Of a stretch of 64,000 nt of DNA, positions 9,451-18,003 are shown one piece after another; the stretch's first letter is position 1; each line of letters begins with the position of its first letter. The translations under genes and the position numbers were made by a program. This stretch comes from Mesorhizobium sp. B4-1-4 (GTDB lineage: Bacteria; Pseudomonadota; Alphaproteobacteria; Rhizobiales; Rhizobiaceae), in assembly GCF_006439395.2 (NCBI RefSeq), contig NZ_CP083950.1, positions 4,453,001-4,517,000 of the forward strand. The letters run 5' to 3'. The notes beneath the pieces are model-generated. The model was not told the origin of the DNA and searched no databases. It saw nothing but the letters and a program-made list of their open reading frames with translations.

Positions 9451-9630
9451 TCAATGCGTGGTCGGTTGCGCCCTTAGTTTCTCAATCGCATCCTTGATTG
9501 CCAGCTTGCGTCGCTTGAGATTCACGATTTCGAGGTCGTCCACCGACGGGTGGTTCATCGCGTCATCGATTTCACGTTCAATGTCGCCGTGTTTCCGCTG
9601 CAACTCATCAAGATGGGATGCAAGAGACAT
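9451..9630 (-). CDS. DUF465 (YdcH-like) miniprotein
   Basis: A 59-residue protein starting MSLASHLDELQRKHGDIE and ending KLRAQPTTH. It is a single helical hairpin rich in charged residues with the DUF465 core LKRRKLAIKDAIEKL. GGGAGA precedes the ATG by 7 bases. The function of YdcH proteins is not established. It lies divergently opposite a second DUF465 gene 240 bases away, and the two share the K-[KR]-K-L-A-[IL]-K-D core, so they are probably ancient paralogues. Confidence 0.85.
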   Translation of the reverse strand: MSLASHLDELQRKHGDIEREIDDAMNHPSVDDLEIVNLKRRKLAIKDAIEKLRAQPTTH

Positions 9631-9870
9631 GATTGGTTCTCCCTTTCATGGTTTCCTCGATTGCAGCCGTCAAAGGCACGTCCACCGCAGGTCGCTTCTG
9701 TGACGGCACGGTGACACTGTGCCACCTTCGGACAGCGATGTCGAATGATCCGTGGTAGCATTCCACGACAATGTGAAATGTGGTATGGGCTGCGCGCCGG
9801 TGGCAGAAATTTGCCGCCCCCGCCCAATCAGGCCCAGTTTTGGGCGCCGCAGACGTGCAGACGGTAAAGA

Positions 9871-10074
9871 ATGTCCGATCAGGAACAGGCCGATATTCGC
9901 CTTGAATTTTCGCGGCTGAAGCAGGAACACGCCGATTTCGACGCGGCGATCAACGCGATGATCGCCATGAATTGCGACCCGCTGCAGATCCAGCGCATGA
10001 AAAAAAAGAAGCTGGCACTGAAAGACCGGCTCATGAAGCTGGAAGACAAGATCATTCCCGACATCATCGCTTGA
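9871..10074 (+). CDS. DUF465 (YdcH-like) miniprotein, second copy
   Basis: A 67-residue helical-hairpin protein (MSDQEQADIRLEFSRLKQEH at the start, with the core MKKKKLALKDRLMKLEDKI). It is about as charged as its divergent neighbour at 9451-9630 and shares its core. The product has no signal peptide or membrane segment and should be cytosolic. The function is unknown. It converges on the IclR gene, leaving 11 bases between the stops. Confidence 0.85.
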   Translation: MSDQEQADIRLEFSRLKQEHADFDAAINAMIAMNCDPLQIQRMKKKKLALKDRLMKLEDKIIPDIIA

Positions 10075-10085
10075 GGCGCCTTCGC

Positions 10086-10874
10086 CTATCCGGCGATCGA
10101 GAGCCTGGCCGCGCGGTCGCGCAACAGGCCAATTAGGCTGCCGGTCCGCTCCTGCGACGTATCGATCGGGACCACCAGGCACATCGTCGCCTCGACCTTG
10201 CCTGGCGCTGAAAAGACCGGCACGGCAAGACATTTGGTGTAGGCATCGACCAGACCCGAGGTCACGCAGTAGCCGGTGACGCGCGCCTTGGCGATGTCGG
10301 CGATAAAATCGTCGAGCCGCAACTTGCGGCCGTCGGGCAGCACGAGATCGTCTTCCGATACCATGCCTTCGATCGCGGCCCTCTCCAGCCCCGCTAGAAG
10401 CAGCCGGCCGGACGCGGTCCAGGGCAGCGGTATCTGCAGGCCAGTGGCCGAGCTGATGCGGAACGGCCTGCTGCCCGGGCTTGAATGGACGATGGTGTAG
10501 CGGCCGCTCTGCAGCATGCACAATTCCGAGGTCTCGCCCGTCTCGCGTGACAGATTGTCGACCTCCTGGCGCCCGCGCCGCAGCAGGTCGTTGCCGCGCA
10601 GATAATCCATTCCATAGAGATACAGCTTCTTGCCGAAATAGACGCGGTTGCCATCGCCGGCCATTTCCAACAGGCCGGCATCGACCAGCGATCGCACCAG
10701 CGTATAGGTCGTCGAGCGGGGTGCGTTCACCCCCTTGGCAAGATCGCCGATCCCGATCGCCCTCTGCGTCGTGTGCAGAAACTCCAGAATCTCGAGCACC
10801 CGGTTGAGGCCCTTTTCACGAGAGCCCGAGATCTTCTCGCTGTCTGAAACAGCCAAGGCACTGCCATCTTGCAT
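10086..10874 (-). CDS. IclR family transcriptional regulator
   Basis: A 262-residue regulator with an N-terminal winged helix (about residues 22-80: LEILEFLHTTQRAIGIGDLA, then PRSTTYTLVRSLVDAGLLE) and the IclR effector-binding domain (about 90-255). It is divergent from the ABC/RidA/PLP operon and separated from it by 127 bases holding two dyads, so it very likely controls that operon and perhaps itself. The effector is probably the imported compound or a breakdown product; its identity cannot be read from the sequence. Confidence 0.92.
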   Translation of the reverse strand: MQDGSALAVSDSEKISGSREKGLNRVLEILEFLHTTQRAIGIGDLAKGVNAPRSTTYTLVRSLVDAGLLEMAGDGNRVYFGKKLYLYGMDYLRGNDLLRRGRQEVDNLSRETGETSELCMLQSGRYTIVHSSPGSRPFRISSATGLQIPLPWTASGRLLLAGLERAAIEGMVSEDDLVLPDGRKLRLDDFIADIAKARVTGYCVTSGLVDAYTKCLAVPVFSAPGKVEATMCLVVPIDTSQERTGSLIGLLRDRAARLSIAG

Positions 10875-10893
10875 TGTCGATTCCTGGTGTTAG

Positions 10894-10934
10894 TATCTGT
10901 CTTGTACAGGATACATGCGTCTCTTGTAAGAGAC
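10894..10934. promoter_or_regulatory. Two phased dyads, candidate IclR operators
   Basis: Dyad 1 (10894-10913) reads TATCTGTCTTGTACAGGATA and is imperfect. Dyad 2 (10919-10934) reads GTCTCTTGTAAGAGAC with perfect 7-bp arms. Both contain CTTGTA, at 10901 and 10923, exactly 22 bp apart, or two helical turns. They lie between the IclR start and the GTG of the binding-protein gene, the expected place for autoregulatory and operon-controlling sites. Confidence 0.55.
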
Positions 10935-11001
10935 AATCGGAATGATCGCTGTCGCGTGTATGACCTGTGCGTAGGGGAACACAACACGAAGGGAGGTCGC
11001 C

Positions 11002-11874
11002 GTGAACGACACATCCGGAAGACGTGATTTTCTGAAATTGGGAATGGCGGGACTTGCGACGGCCGGCGTGCTGGCAACCGTCGATGCCCAGAAGGCCGCC
11101 GCCCAGGCCGCATCCGAAAGCCTGCTGCGCACCGTGCTCGACCGCGGCAAGCTGATTGTCGGCACCGGCAGCACCAACGCGCCCTGGCATTTCGAGAACG
11201 ACGCCGGCGAATTGGTCGGCATGGACATCACCATGGGGCGGATTCTGGCGAAGGGGCTTTTCGACGACCCCACCAAGGTCGAGTTCGTCATGCAAGATCC
11301 GGCGCAGCGCATTCCCAACGTCACCACCAACAAGGTGGACATCACCATCCAGTTCATGACGATGACGGCGCAGCGCTCGCAGCTGATCAACTTCACCAGG
11401 CCATACTATGTCGAGGGCGTTGCGCTGCTGACGCTTCCCAGCGCCGAGAACAAGACCTTCGACAAGCTGCTTGCCGGCGGTTCGGCGACGCGCATTTCCA
11501 TCCTACAGAATGTCGACGCGGAGTCCTCTGTCCACTTTGCCTTGCCGCAGGCGCAGGTGATGCAGATCGACACCCAGGCCAACGTTCTGCAGGCGCTGGA
11601 ATCCAAACGGGTCGACGCCGCCGCGGTCGATCTCTCCACCGTGCGCTGGCTCGCCTCGCGCAATCCGGACAAATATTTCGATGCCGGCAAGAGCTGGTAT
11701 TCGATGCTCTATGGCGCCGCGGTCCGGCAAGACGATCTGGACTGGCTGACCTTCGTCGACCAGACCTTCACCATCGCCATGTTCGGCCATGAGACGGCGC
11801 TATACGACGCCGCCTTCAAGCAGTATTTCGGCCAGGAGCCGCCGCCGCGCCACCCCGGCTTCCCGGTCATCTGA
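11002..11874 (+). CDS. ABC transporter solute-binding protein, amino-acid type (family 3), Tat-exported
   Basis: A periplasmic binding protein of 290 residues. The N-terminus has a twin-arginine signal (GRRDFLKLGMAGLATAG, Arg7-Arg8) with cleavage probably after about residue 34. The mature part follows the SBP_bac_3 pattern: VLDRGKLIVGTGSTNAPW, then FENDAGELVGMDITMGRILA. The GTG start is supported by GGGAGG 6 bases upstream. Tat export is unusual for this family and suggests folding before export. The ligand is unknown, presumably an amino acid or amino-acid derivative. Confidence 0.88.
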   Translation: MNDTSGRRDFLKLGMAGLATAGVLATVDAQKAAAQAASESLLRTVLDRGKLIVGTGSTNAPWHFENDAGELVGMDITMGRILAKGLFDDPTKVEFVMQDPAQRIPNVTTNKVDITIQFMTMTAQRSQLINFTRPYYVEGVALLTLPSAENKTFDKLLAGGSATRISILQNVDAESSVHFALPQAQVMQIDTQANVLQALESKRVDAAAVDLSTVRWLASRNPDKYFDAGKSWYSMLYGAAVRQDDLDWLTFVDQTFTIAMFGHETALYDAAFKQYFGQEPPPRHPGFPVI

Positions 11875-11952
11875 TCCAGCAGGCGGAAGGGGCGGCATTC
11901 GGCACCCTTTCCGCCTGGCTTCTTCCGACGCCCTTCACACCAAGGCGGACGC

Positions 11953-12618
11953 ATGGGCTATGCCCTCAACTTCAACCTGATCTGGCGGCACTTCGACAAG
12001 CTGTGGGGCGGCCTGCTGCTCAGCCTCGAGCTTGCCGTGATCTCGATCGCCATCGGCATCGTCATCGGGCTGGTGCTGGCGGTCTGGTATGTCTCGGCCG
12101 GGCGCGTCGTGCGTGCGACGATCGCCGCCTATGTCGAATTCATCCGCAACGTGCCGCTGATCCTGCTCGTCTATCTCGTCTTCTACGGCCTGCCGACGGT
12201 GGTGGACCTCGCCTACAGCGCGCCGACCTCGTTTGTCCTGACGCTGTCGGTCTATAGCGGCGCCTATCTGGTCGAGGTGTTTCGCTCGGGCCTCGAGGCT
12301 GTTCCACGTGGCCAGCTCGATGCCGGCAAGGCCATCGGCCTGACGCCCTGGCAAAGGCTGCTCCACGTGCGTCTGCCGACCATGCTGCGCATCACGCTGC
12401 CGGCGCTCTCCAACACCTTCATCTCGCTGTTCAAGGACACCTCGATCGCCTCGGTCATCTCGGTGCCGGAACTCACCTACGGCGCCCAGTGGATCAACTT
12501 CAACACTTTCCGCATCGTCGAGGTCTACCTGGTCACCACGGCAATGTATCTGGTGACCGGCTATACGCTGCTTTTCGCGCTGAGACTCGTCGAGCGCCGG
12601 TTCAGGGCGGCGCGCTGA
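11953..12618 (+). CDS. Amino-acid-type ABC transporter permease (HisM/GlnP family)
   Basis: A 221-residue inner-membrane permease with about five transmembrane helices. It has the coupling-loop EAA signature around GLEAVPRGQLDAGKAIGLT, followed by the family motif LPALSNTFISLFKDTS. It pairs with the permease starting at 12620, with only one base between stop and start, to form the heterodimeric channel. Confidence 0.92.
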   Translation: MGYALNFNLIWRHFDKLWGGLLLSLELAVISIAIGIVIGLVLAVWYVSAGRVVRATIAAYVEFIRNVPLILLVYLVFYGLPTVVDLAYSAPTSFVLTLSVYSGAYLVEVFRSGLEAVPRGQLDAGKAIGLTPWQRLLHVRLPTMLRITLPALSNTFISLFKDTSIASVISVPELTYGAQWINFNTFRIVEVYLVTTAMYLVTGYTLLFALRLVERRFRAAR

Positions 12619-12619
12619 G

Positions 12620-13270
12620 ATGTTGAGCCAGATCCTCTACGCCCTGCCCTTCCTCGCCCAAGGCTTCGCCGTGACCCTGTGGGTGTCGCTGCTGGTCGTG
12701 GTGCTCTCGCTCATCGCCGGCGTCCTGCTCGGCGTCGGCCTGGTCTATGGCCCTGCCCCGTTGCGCTGGGCGGTGCGCATCTTCTCCGATACGATCCGCG
12801 GCATTCCGATCCTGGTGCTGATGTTCTTCGTCTATTACGGCCTGCCGGCGATCGGGCTTCATCTGCCGTCCTTCTGGGCCGCGGTGCTGGCGCTCACTCT
12901 GTTCAAGACGGCGCAGGTGGTGGAATATGTGCGTGGCGCCGTCGCCTCCATTCCCAAGGGCCAGTCGGAAGCGGCGATGGCCATCGGGCTGACCTTCCCC
13001 CAGCGGCTCACCTCGGTCATCTTTCCGCAGGCCTTCAGGCGCTTCCTGCCGCCCTGGATCAACGGCGTCACTGACGCGGTCAAGGGCAGCGCGCTGGTCT
13101 CGCTGCTCGGCATCACCGACCTGATGCAGGCCATCAACCAGGTCATCGGCCGCACCTATGAGGCGATGCCGCTCTATATACTGGGCGCGCTCATCTACTT
13201 CGCGGTCAATTACGCGCTTTCGCTCGCCAGCCGGCGGCTCGAGCGGCGCTTTGCCTTCATCCGGGAATAG
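12620..13270 (+). CDS. Amino-acid-type ABC transporter permease, second subunit
   Basis: A 216-residue permease homologous to the upstream one, with about five helices. The EAA loop reads ASIPKGQSEAAMAIGLTFPQ. It is translationally coupled to the first permease and is followed four bases later by the ATPase start. It forms the second half of the membrane channel of the importer. Confidence 0.92.
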   Translation: MLSQILYALPFLAQGFAVTLWVSLLVVVLSLIAGVLLGVGLVYGPAPLRWAVRIFSDTIRGIPILVLMFFVYYGLPAIGLHLPSFWAAVLALTLFKTAQVVEYVRGAVASIPKGQSEAAMAIGLTFPQRLTSVIFPQAFRRFLPPWINGVTDAVKGSALVSLLGITDLMQAINQVIGRTYEAMPLYILGALIYFAVNYALSLASRRLERRFAFIRE

Positions 13271-13274
13271 CACC

Positions 13275-14069
13275 ATGTCCGACACCACAAACGCCAGTCC
13301 CGCGCTGCTCGACGTGCGCGATGTCTGTAAGGCCTTCGGCGCCGTGGAGGTTCTGCGCTCCGTCAGCCTTCAGGTGAAGCGCGGCGAGGTGGTGACGGTC
13401 ATCGGCCCCTCGGGCAGCGGCAAGACCACGCTGCTGCGCTGCGTCAACTTCCTCGAAAGCTACGACAGCGGCTCGATCCGCATCGACGGCAGGGAGGTCG
13501 GCTATCGGGAGACTGGAACACGCCAGCGCCGCAGCGAACGCGACCTTGCCGCCATGCGCGCCGAAACCGGCATGGTGTTCCAGAGCTTCAACCTGTTTCC
13601 TCACCTGACGGCGGCCGGCAACATCATGCTTGGGCTCACCAAGGTGCGCGGAAAGAGCCAGTCCGAGGCGCGCAAGGCCGCCGAACACTGGCTCGGCCGC
13701 GTCGGCCTCGCCCACAAGGCCGACAGCTTGCCGGCGGAGCTGTCCGGCGGCCAGCAGCAGCGTGTCGGCATCGCGCGCGCCGTGGCGATGGAGCCGAAGA
13801 TCCTGCTGCTCGACGAGATCACCTCCGCCCTCGACCCCGAACTGGTCGGCGAGGTGCTGGCCGTCGTGCGCAACCTTGCCGAGGACGGCATGACCATGCT
13901 GATGGTGACGCACGAAATGGCCTTTGCCCGCGACGCTTCGAGCCGCATCGTCTTCATGGCCGATGGCGGCGTCAGCGCCGTCGGCCCGCCGAAGGAGATC
14001 CTCGCGGCGGAGACCAGCAACGAACGCCTCCGCACCTTCCTGGCGCGCTTCCGCGCCTCGCATTTCTGA
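13275..14069 (+). CDS. Amino-acid-type ABC transporter ATP-binding protein
   Basis: A 264-residue nucleotide-binding subunit with Walker A GPSGSGKTT (44-52), signature LSGGQQQR (157-164) and Walker B ILLLDE (176-181). The D-loop region reads DEITSALDP rather than the usual DEPTSALDP, a minor change. The ATG at 13275 is used because it directly follows the permease stop, and upstream codons in this frame overlap the permease. It drives import by the 11002-14069 transporter. Confidence 0.93.
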   Translation: MSDTTNASPALLDVRDVCKAFGAVEVLRSVSLQVKRGEVVTVIGPSGSGKTTLLRCVNFLESYDSGSIRIDGREVGYRETGTRQRRSERDLAAMRAETGMVFQSFNLFPHLTAAGNIMLGLTKVRGKSQSEARKAAEHWLGRVGLAHKADSLPAELSGGQQQRVGIARAVAMEPKILLLDEITSALDPELVGEVLAVVRNLAEDGMTMLMVTHEMAFARDASSRIVFMADGGVSAVGPPKEILAAETSNERLRTFLARFRASHF

Positions 14070-14138
14070 CATTGGACGGCCGACGCCGCTCATTTTTGAA
14101 TATCGGATGGCTGAAGCCAACCAAGGGAGCCTTCTTCT

Positions 14139-14600
14139 ATGACGCCTTATACCCGGCTTGCCGAACTCGGCCTGACGCTGCCCGAGCCGCCGATCCCCAT
14201 AGCCAATTTCGTCACCCATGCCGAGAGCGGCCGGCTGATCTTCCTGTCCGGCCAAGGGCCGCTGCGCGCCGACGGCACGCTCTGCACCGGCAAAGTCGGC
14301 GAGGATGTGAGCGTCGAGCAGGCGTATGAGCATGCCCGCCTGACCGGGCTCAATCTGCTTGCGGTCATGCATGCCGCCGCCGGCGATCTCGGCCGTATCG
14401 TGCGCGTCGTCAAGCTGCTCGGCTTCGTCAACGCGACGCCGACCTTCAGCGACCACCCGAAGGTGATGAATGGCTGTTCGGACCTGTTCGCCGATGTCTT
14501 CGACAAGGTCGGCGGCCACGCGCGCTCGGCGATCGGCGTCGGCTCGCTGCCTGGAAACATCACTGTCGAAATCGAGGCGGTCGTCGAGATCGCCGCCTGA
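14139..14600 (+). CDS. RidA/YjgF-YER057c family protein
   Basis: A 153-residue Rid-family protein (SGRLIFLSGQGPLRADGT, then GKVGEDVSVEQAYEHARL and the C-terminal VEIEAVVEIAA). RidA proteins hydrolyse reactive enamine and imine intermediates released by PLP enzymes. The arginine that defines RidA activity in the archetypes is not clearly present here; the C-terminal region reads GVGSLPGNITVEIEAVVE, closer to other Rid subfamilies. It sits between the importer and a PLP enzyme, so the likely role is deaminating or isomerising the imine made by its neighbour. GGGAGCC lies upstream of the ATG. Confidence 0.85.
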   Translation: MTPYTRLAELGLTLPEPPIPIANFVTHAESGRLIFLSGQGPLRADGTLCTGKVGEDVSVEQAYEHARLTGLNLLAVMHAAAGDLGRIVRVVKLLGFVNATPTFSDHPKVMNGCSDLFADVFDKVGGHARSAIGVGSLPGNITVEIEAVVEIAA

Positions 14601-14623
14601 CCTGCCACACGGGATCCACTCAC

Positions 14624-15829
14624 ATGAAGACCTATTCCGACACCGGCTCCAACACCACCATCCGCGAACGGCTCGGCTTGCGGCCGATCATCAATGTTTC
14701 CGGCACAATGACCGCTCTCGGCGCATCCATCATCGTTCCCGAGGCGATCAGCGCCATGGCCGAAATCGCCTCGCAATGGGTGGAGATGGACGATCTGCAG
14801 CGCGCCGCGAGCACGGTCGTCGCACGCCTCACCGGCGGCGAGGCCGGTTTCATCACCGCCTGCTGCGCCAGTGGCATCACCATGGCGATCGCCGGCGCGA
14901 TGACGGGTACCAGCCTGCTCGCCATCGAGCGCCTGCCTGACGACACCGGGGAGCTCAAATCGGAAGTCGTCATCCAGCTTGGCCACATCGTCAATTATGG
15001 CGCACCGATCGACCAGTCGGTCCGCGTCGCCGGCGCCAAGGTGGTGCCTGCCGGCACGGTCAGCGTGACGCAGGACTATCATGTGCTCGAAGCGATCAAC
15101 GACCGCACCGCGGCCGGCCTCTATGTCGTTGCGCATCATACCGTGCAGTACGGCATGCTCTCGCTGGAAGAGTTCTGCGAGATCTGCCACGCCAGGGGCG
15201 TGCCGGTGATCGTCGATGCCGCTTCCGAATACGATCTGCGCGGTTTCCTCGCGCGCGGCGCCGACATCGTCATCTACAGCGGCCACAAATTCCTGAGCGG
15301 GCCGACCAGCGGCATCGTCACCGGCCGCAAGGACCTCGTGCGTGCCGCCTATCTGCAGAACCGCGGCGTCGCGCGCGCCATGAAGGTCGGCAAGGAAAGC
15401 ATAGCCGGCACCATGGCGGCGCTGGAAGCCTGGGAGAAGCGCGATCACGCCGGTATCCGCCGGCGCGAGGAAGCCGCGCTCACCCTCTGGAAGGGCGCTT
15501 TGCAGGGCATACCGGGCATATCGGCTGAGATCATACCCGACCCGACCGCCAACCCGCTCGATCGCCTGCAGGTCTTCGTGCGGCCGGAAAGCCGCTTCAC
15601 CGCCGCCGGCCTGGCCTCGGCGCTCGCCGTTGGCTCGCCGCCGATCATCGTGCGCAACCACGAGGTCGAACGCGGCCACTTCTTCCTCGACCCCTGCAAC
15701 CTTCATCCCGGCGAAGCCGACATCGTCGCCGAACAGCTACGGGCCATATTGACCGCGAAGGATCGTCCCGCCGATGCGATGAAAGCCGCCCGTAAGGATT
15801 CATCAGGCGCTTTGCGCTGGCCGGATTGA
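14624..15829 (+). CDS. PLP-dependent enzyme of SelA/aminotransferase V fold, putative ammonia-lyase
   Basis: A 401-residue fold-type I PLP enzyme similar to SelA and to glucosaminate-phosphate ammonia-lyases. The N-terminal RPIINVSGTMTALG, the central PVIVDAASEYD (Asp198, cofactor pyridine) and the Schiff-base Lys222 in SGHKFLSGPTSG are all present. It is not a real SelA: the tRNA-binding N-terminal domain is lacking and no selD or selB lies nearby. The ABC importer, RidA and IclR context indicates catabolism of an imported amino compound by beta-elimination, giving an enamine and then a keto acid. The substrate is unknown; class annotation only. Confidence 0.8.
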   Translation: MKTYSDTGSNTTIRERLGLRPIINVSGTMTALGASIIVPEAISAMAEIASQWVEMDDLQRAASTVVARLTGGEAGFITACCASGITMAIAGAMTGTSLLAIERLPDDTGELKSEVVIQLGHIVNYGAPIDQSVRVAGAKVVPAGTVSVTQDYHVLEAINDRTAAGLYVVAHHTVQYGMLSLEEFCEICHARGVPVIVDAASEYDLRGFLARGADIVIYSGHKFLSGPTSGIVTGRKDLVRAAYLQNRGVARAMKVGKESIAGTMAALEAWEKRDHAGIRRREEAALTLWKGALQGIPGISAEIIPDPTANPLDRLQVFVRPESRFTAAGLASALAVGSPPIIVRNHEVERGHFFLDPCNLHPGEADIVAEQLRAILTAKDRPADAMKAARKDSSGALRWPD

Positions 15830-16102
15830 CTGCCAGACACCGTCCACCGGTAAAATTCCCCGGCTGCATCAGGCTGATCACGCGACTGTGAACCGGCGAC
15901 GGGACTAAATTGCGGTCGCGACAAGTCTCCTCGGCATGCGCCACTGCTGGCGCTGAGGAGATCGGCATGGCCCATCATCGCGCGGACGGCGGCGAATATG
16001 GTCGCGGCTTCAGTCGCCGCCATATGCTGGCGCGCATGAACATCACCGCTCTTTCCCCCATGGCGCCCCGCCTTCCCGGAACGCTTGACACTGGTGACGC
16101 AG

Positions 16103-16777
16103 ATGAATTCACTTTCGCCACAGCAGGCGGCGTTGCCTGTTTCGGCGGGTTTCACCCGCACAGGCAGGACGAGATCACCGTCCTTGCTTGAAAGCGCACG
16201 GCCTGTTCCTCCCGGAGTATCGAATCATGGTGCTGCTTTGAGCGAGAGGGCCCTGGCAGAACGCTTCAACGAGGTGGTGTTGCCGCATCTCGGCGACGCG
16301 CTGGCGCTTGCCAGATGGCTGACCGGCAACGCCGCCGATGCCGAGGATGTCGTGCAGGACGCCTGTATCAAGGCGCATGCCGGCATATCAGGCTATGCCG
16401 GCGGCAACGCCCGCGCCTGGCTGCTGACCATCGTGCGCAACACCTCCTACACCTGGATGTCGCGCAACCGGCCGCGCGCCATTATGGCCGTCGGCGACCT
16501 CGGCGATCTCGACGACATGGCGGCGGCCCATGGCACCAGCCTGCCGGACGAGGATGGCCCGGAGGCGAGCCTGATCGCCAGGGCCGACACAGCCGCACTA
16601 GAAGCGGCGATCGCGGCGCTGCCGCAGCCATTTCGCGAAACGCTGGTGTTGCGCGACATCAACGGCCTCAGCTATCGCGAGATATCGGCCATGCTCGACG
16701 TGCCGATGGGCACGGTGATGTCCAGGCTTGCCCGCGCTCGCGGCCTGCTTGCGTCCGAACTGGGGAGAGCGCCATGA
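16103..16777 (+). CDS. ECF-family RNA polymerase sigma factor
   Basis: A small sigma-70 protein of about 224 residues with region 2 (LARWLTGNAADAEDVVQDAC, then AWLLTIVRNTSYTW) and region 4 (LPQPFRETLVLRDINGLSYR, then MGTVMSRLARARGLL). The start is uncertain: ATG 16103 is used, but the first 45 residues are low in homology and TTG 16238 (LSERALAERF) would give a 180-residue protein closer to the usual ECF length. It overlaps the anti-sigma gene by four bases (ATGA), the standard coupling for a sigma and its inhibitor. Confidence 0.87.
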   Translation: MNSLSPQQAALPVSAGFTRTGRTRSPSLLESARPVPPGVSNHGAALSERALAERFNEVVLPHLGDALALARWLTGNAADAEDVVQDACIKAHAGISGYAGGNARAWLLTIVRNTSYTWMSRNRPRAIMAVGDLGDLDDMAAAHGTSLPDEDGPEASLIARADTAALEAAIAALPQPFRETLVLRDINGLSYREISAMLDVPMGTVMSRLARARGLLASELGRAP

Positions 16778-17685
16778 CCAGCCATGACGATGGACTGCCC
16801 AATGATCCCGAAGGTATCAGGCTTATGATCCACGCCCTTGTTGACGGAGAACTCGATGCCGCGGCCGCCCTTGCCGTGGAGCGCCGCATCGCCGCCGACC
16901 CCCGGCTTGCCGCCGAACATGCCCGTATCGTTGCCTTGCGCGCCACGGTCAGTCGTTTGCCGCGCCCCGACGTCAGCGATGCCTTCCGGGCCCGTATCGC
17001 GGCGATCGGCATGGCGGGCGCCGAACAGCAGGAGCAAGCCGAGGCGACAGAGCCACAGCAGCGCGCACCGTTGGCGCCGCCGGGATCGATTGTGGGCGCC
17101 GGCGCGGGCCAGAGACGGGAAGCCGGGACACGCCCGTCCCAGACGCGGTCGTCGCCGGGGGCACGCCGCTTCGGCTCGTTCGACTGGCGCGCTCTTGCCG
17201 CGTCGATCATGATCAGCGCAGTGCTGGCCAGTGGAGCGACGCAATGGGTGATGCAAGGCGGCATGGATGACGGCGTTGCCGCGGCGGTCGCCAACGGCCA
17301 TCGCCGCAGCCTACTTGCCACGAGCCCGACCGACATCGTCTCGTCCGATCGCCATACGGTCAAGCCGTGGCTCGACGCCCGCATCGGCGTGTCGCCCCCT
17401 GCCCCTGACCTTGCCCAGGACGGCTACGCGCTGATTGGTGGCCGGGTCGAGGTGATATCAGGCCGGCCTGTGCCGGCACTGGTCTACCGCCACCGCGAGC
17501 ACCTGATCACGCTGGTCGCCGAACCGCAGCAGGACGGCAAGGTCACTCAGCCTGACGACCTTTCGTCAGGCGGCTTCTCGATGGTGCACTGGAGTGACGG
17601 CGCCTTCTCCTTCTGGGCTATCTCCGACATGGAGCGGCCGGAACTCGACGACTTCGTCGCCCGCTTCCGCAAGGCGGCGGTATGA
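16774..17685 (+). CDS. Anti-sigma factor, single-pass membrane type, cysteine-free
   Basis: A 303-residue protein with an N-terminal cytosolic segment resembling the anti-sigma helix bundle (MIHALVDGELDAAAALAVER), an Ala/Pro/Gln-rich linker (about 82-130), one transmembrane helix (about 140-158) and a periplasmic domain of about 140 residues. The whole protein contains no cysteine, so the zinc-binding H-x3-C-x2-C motif of ZAS anti-sigmas is absent and thiol sensing is excluded. Its start overlaps the sigma stop. It should hold the sigma at the membrane until a periplasmic signal releases it; the signal is unknown. Confidence 0.85.
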   Translation: MTSHDDGLPNDPEGIRLMIHALVDGELDAAAALAVERRIAADPRLAAEHARIVALRATVSRLPRPDVSDAFRARIAAIGMAGAEQQEQAEATEPQQRAPLAPPGSIVGAGAGQRREAGTRPSQTRSSPGARRFGSFDWRALAASIMISAVLASGATQWVMQGGMDDGVAAAVANGHRRSLLATSPTDIVSSDRHTVKPWLDARIGVSPPAPDLAQDGYALIGGRVEVISGRPVPALVYRHREHLITLVAEPQQDGKVTQPDDLSSGGFSMVHWSDGAFSFWAISDMERPELDDFVARFRKAAV

Positions 17686-18003
17686 CCCAGTTTCAGGAAA
17701 ACGGCCCAAATGATCCTTGTGGACGCGAGCATTCGCGCCGCCGACGGCTGCGAAGACCGGCGGTCGCTGGTTCGGTCGCGTGAACAGGAGCTGCCCATTC
17801 GGGCAAGAAACGCCGCGCGGCGCGCAGTCCTCGCCGGCAGCTATTTCATCCGGTTATTCTCGTTGCCGGCCTATGAAGCTCTCGCCAGACACTTGATGAA
17901 CCGACACCGGCGCGGGTTTGCCGGGGCGCGGCCAACGCTGCTCATCCTTGCCGTCGCCTCCGATTTCCGCTAAGGCGCGCCTTTGTCGCCGGGGAGCAGA
18001 AGC
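17686..18003 (+). other. Intergenic stretch upstream of purE, no supported gene
   Basis: 318 bases between the anti-sigma gene and purE. A short open frame (17710-17973) exists but has no ribosome-binding site, arginine-rich composition and no recognisable domain, so it is not called. GGGGAGC just upstream of 18004 is the purE ribosome-binding site. I see no PurR-like box or riboswitch. Confidence 0.4.

Noticed and set aside
14624..15829. Gene considered as true selA (selenocysteine synthase)
   Set aside because: It lacks the N-terminal tRNA-binding domain and has no selB, selD or selC nearby; an ABC/RidA catabolic setting fits better.
15967..16191. Open frame starting MAHHRADGGEYG upstream of the ECF sigma gene
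   Set aside because: It overlaps the sigma gene start in another frame and shows no recognisable family or ribosome-binding site.
17710..17973. Open frame of 87 codons upstream of purE
   Set aside because: No ribosome-binding site, arginine-rich and without domain resemblance; composition fits chance in GC-rich DNA.
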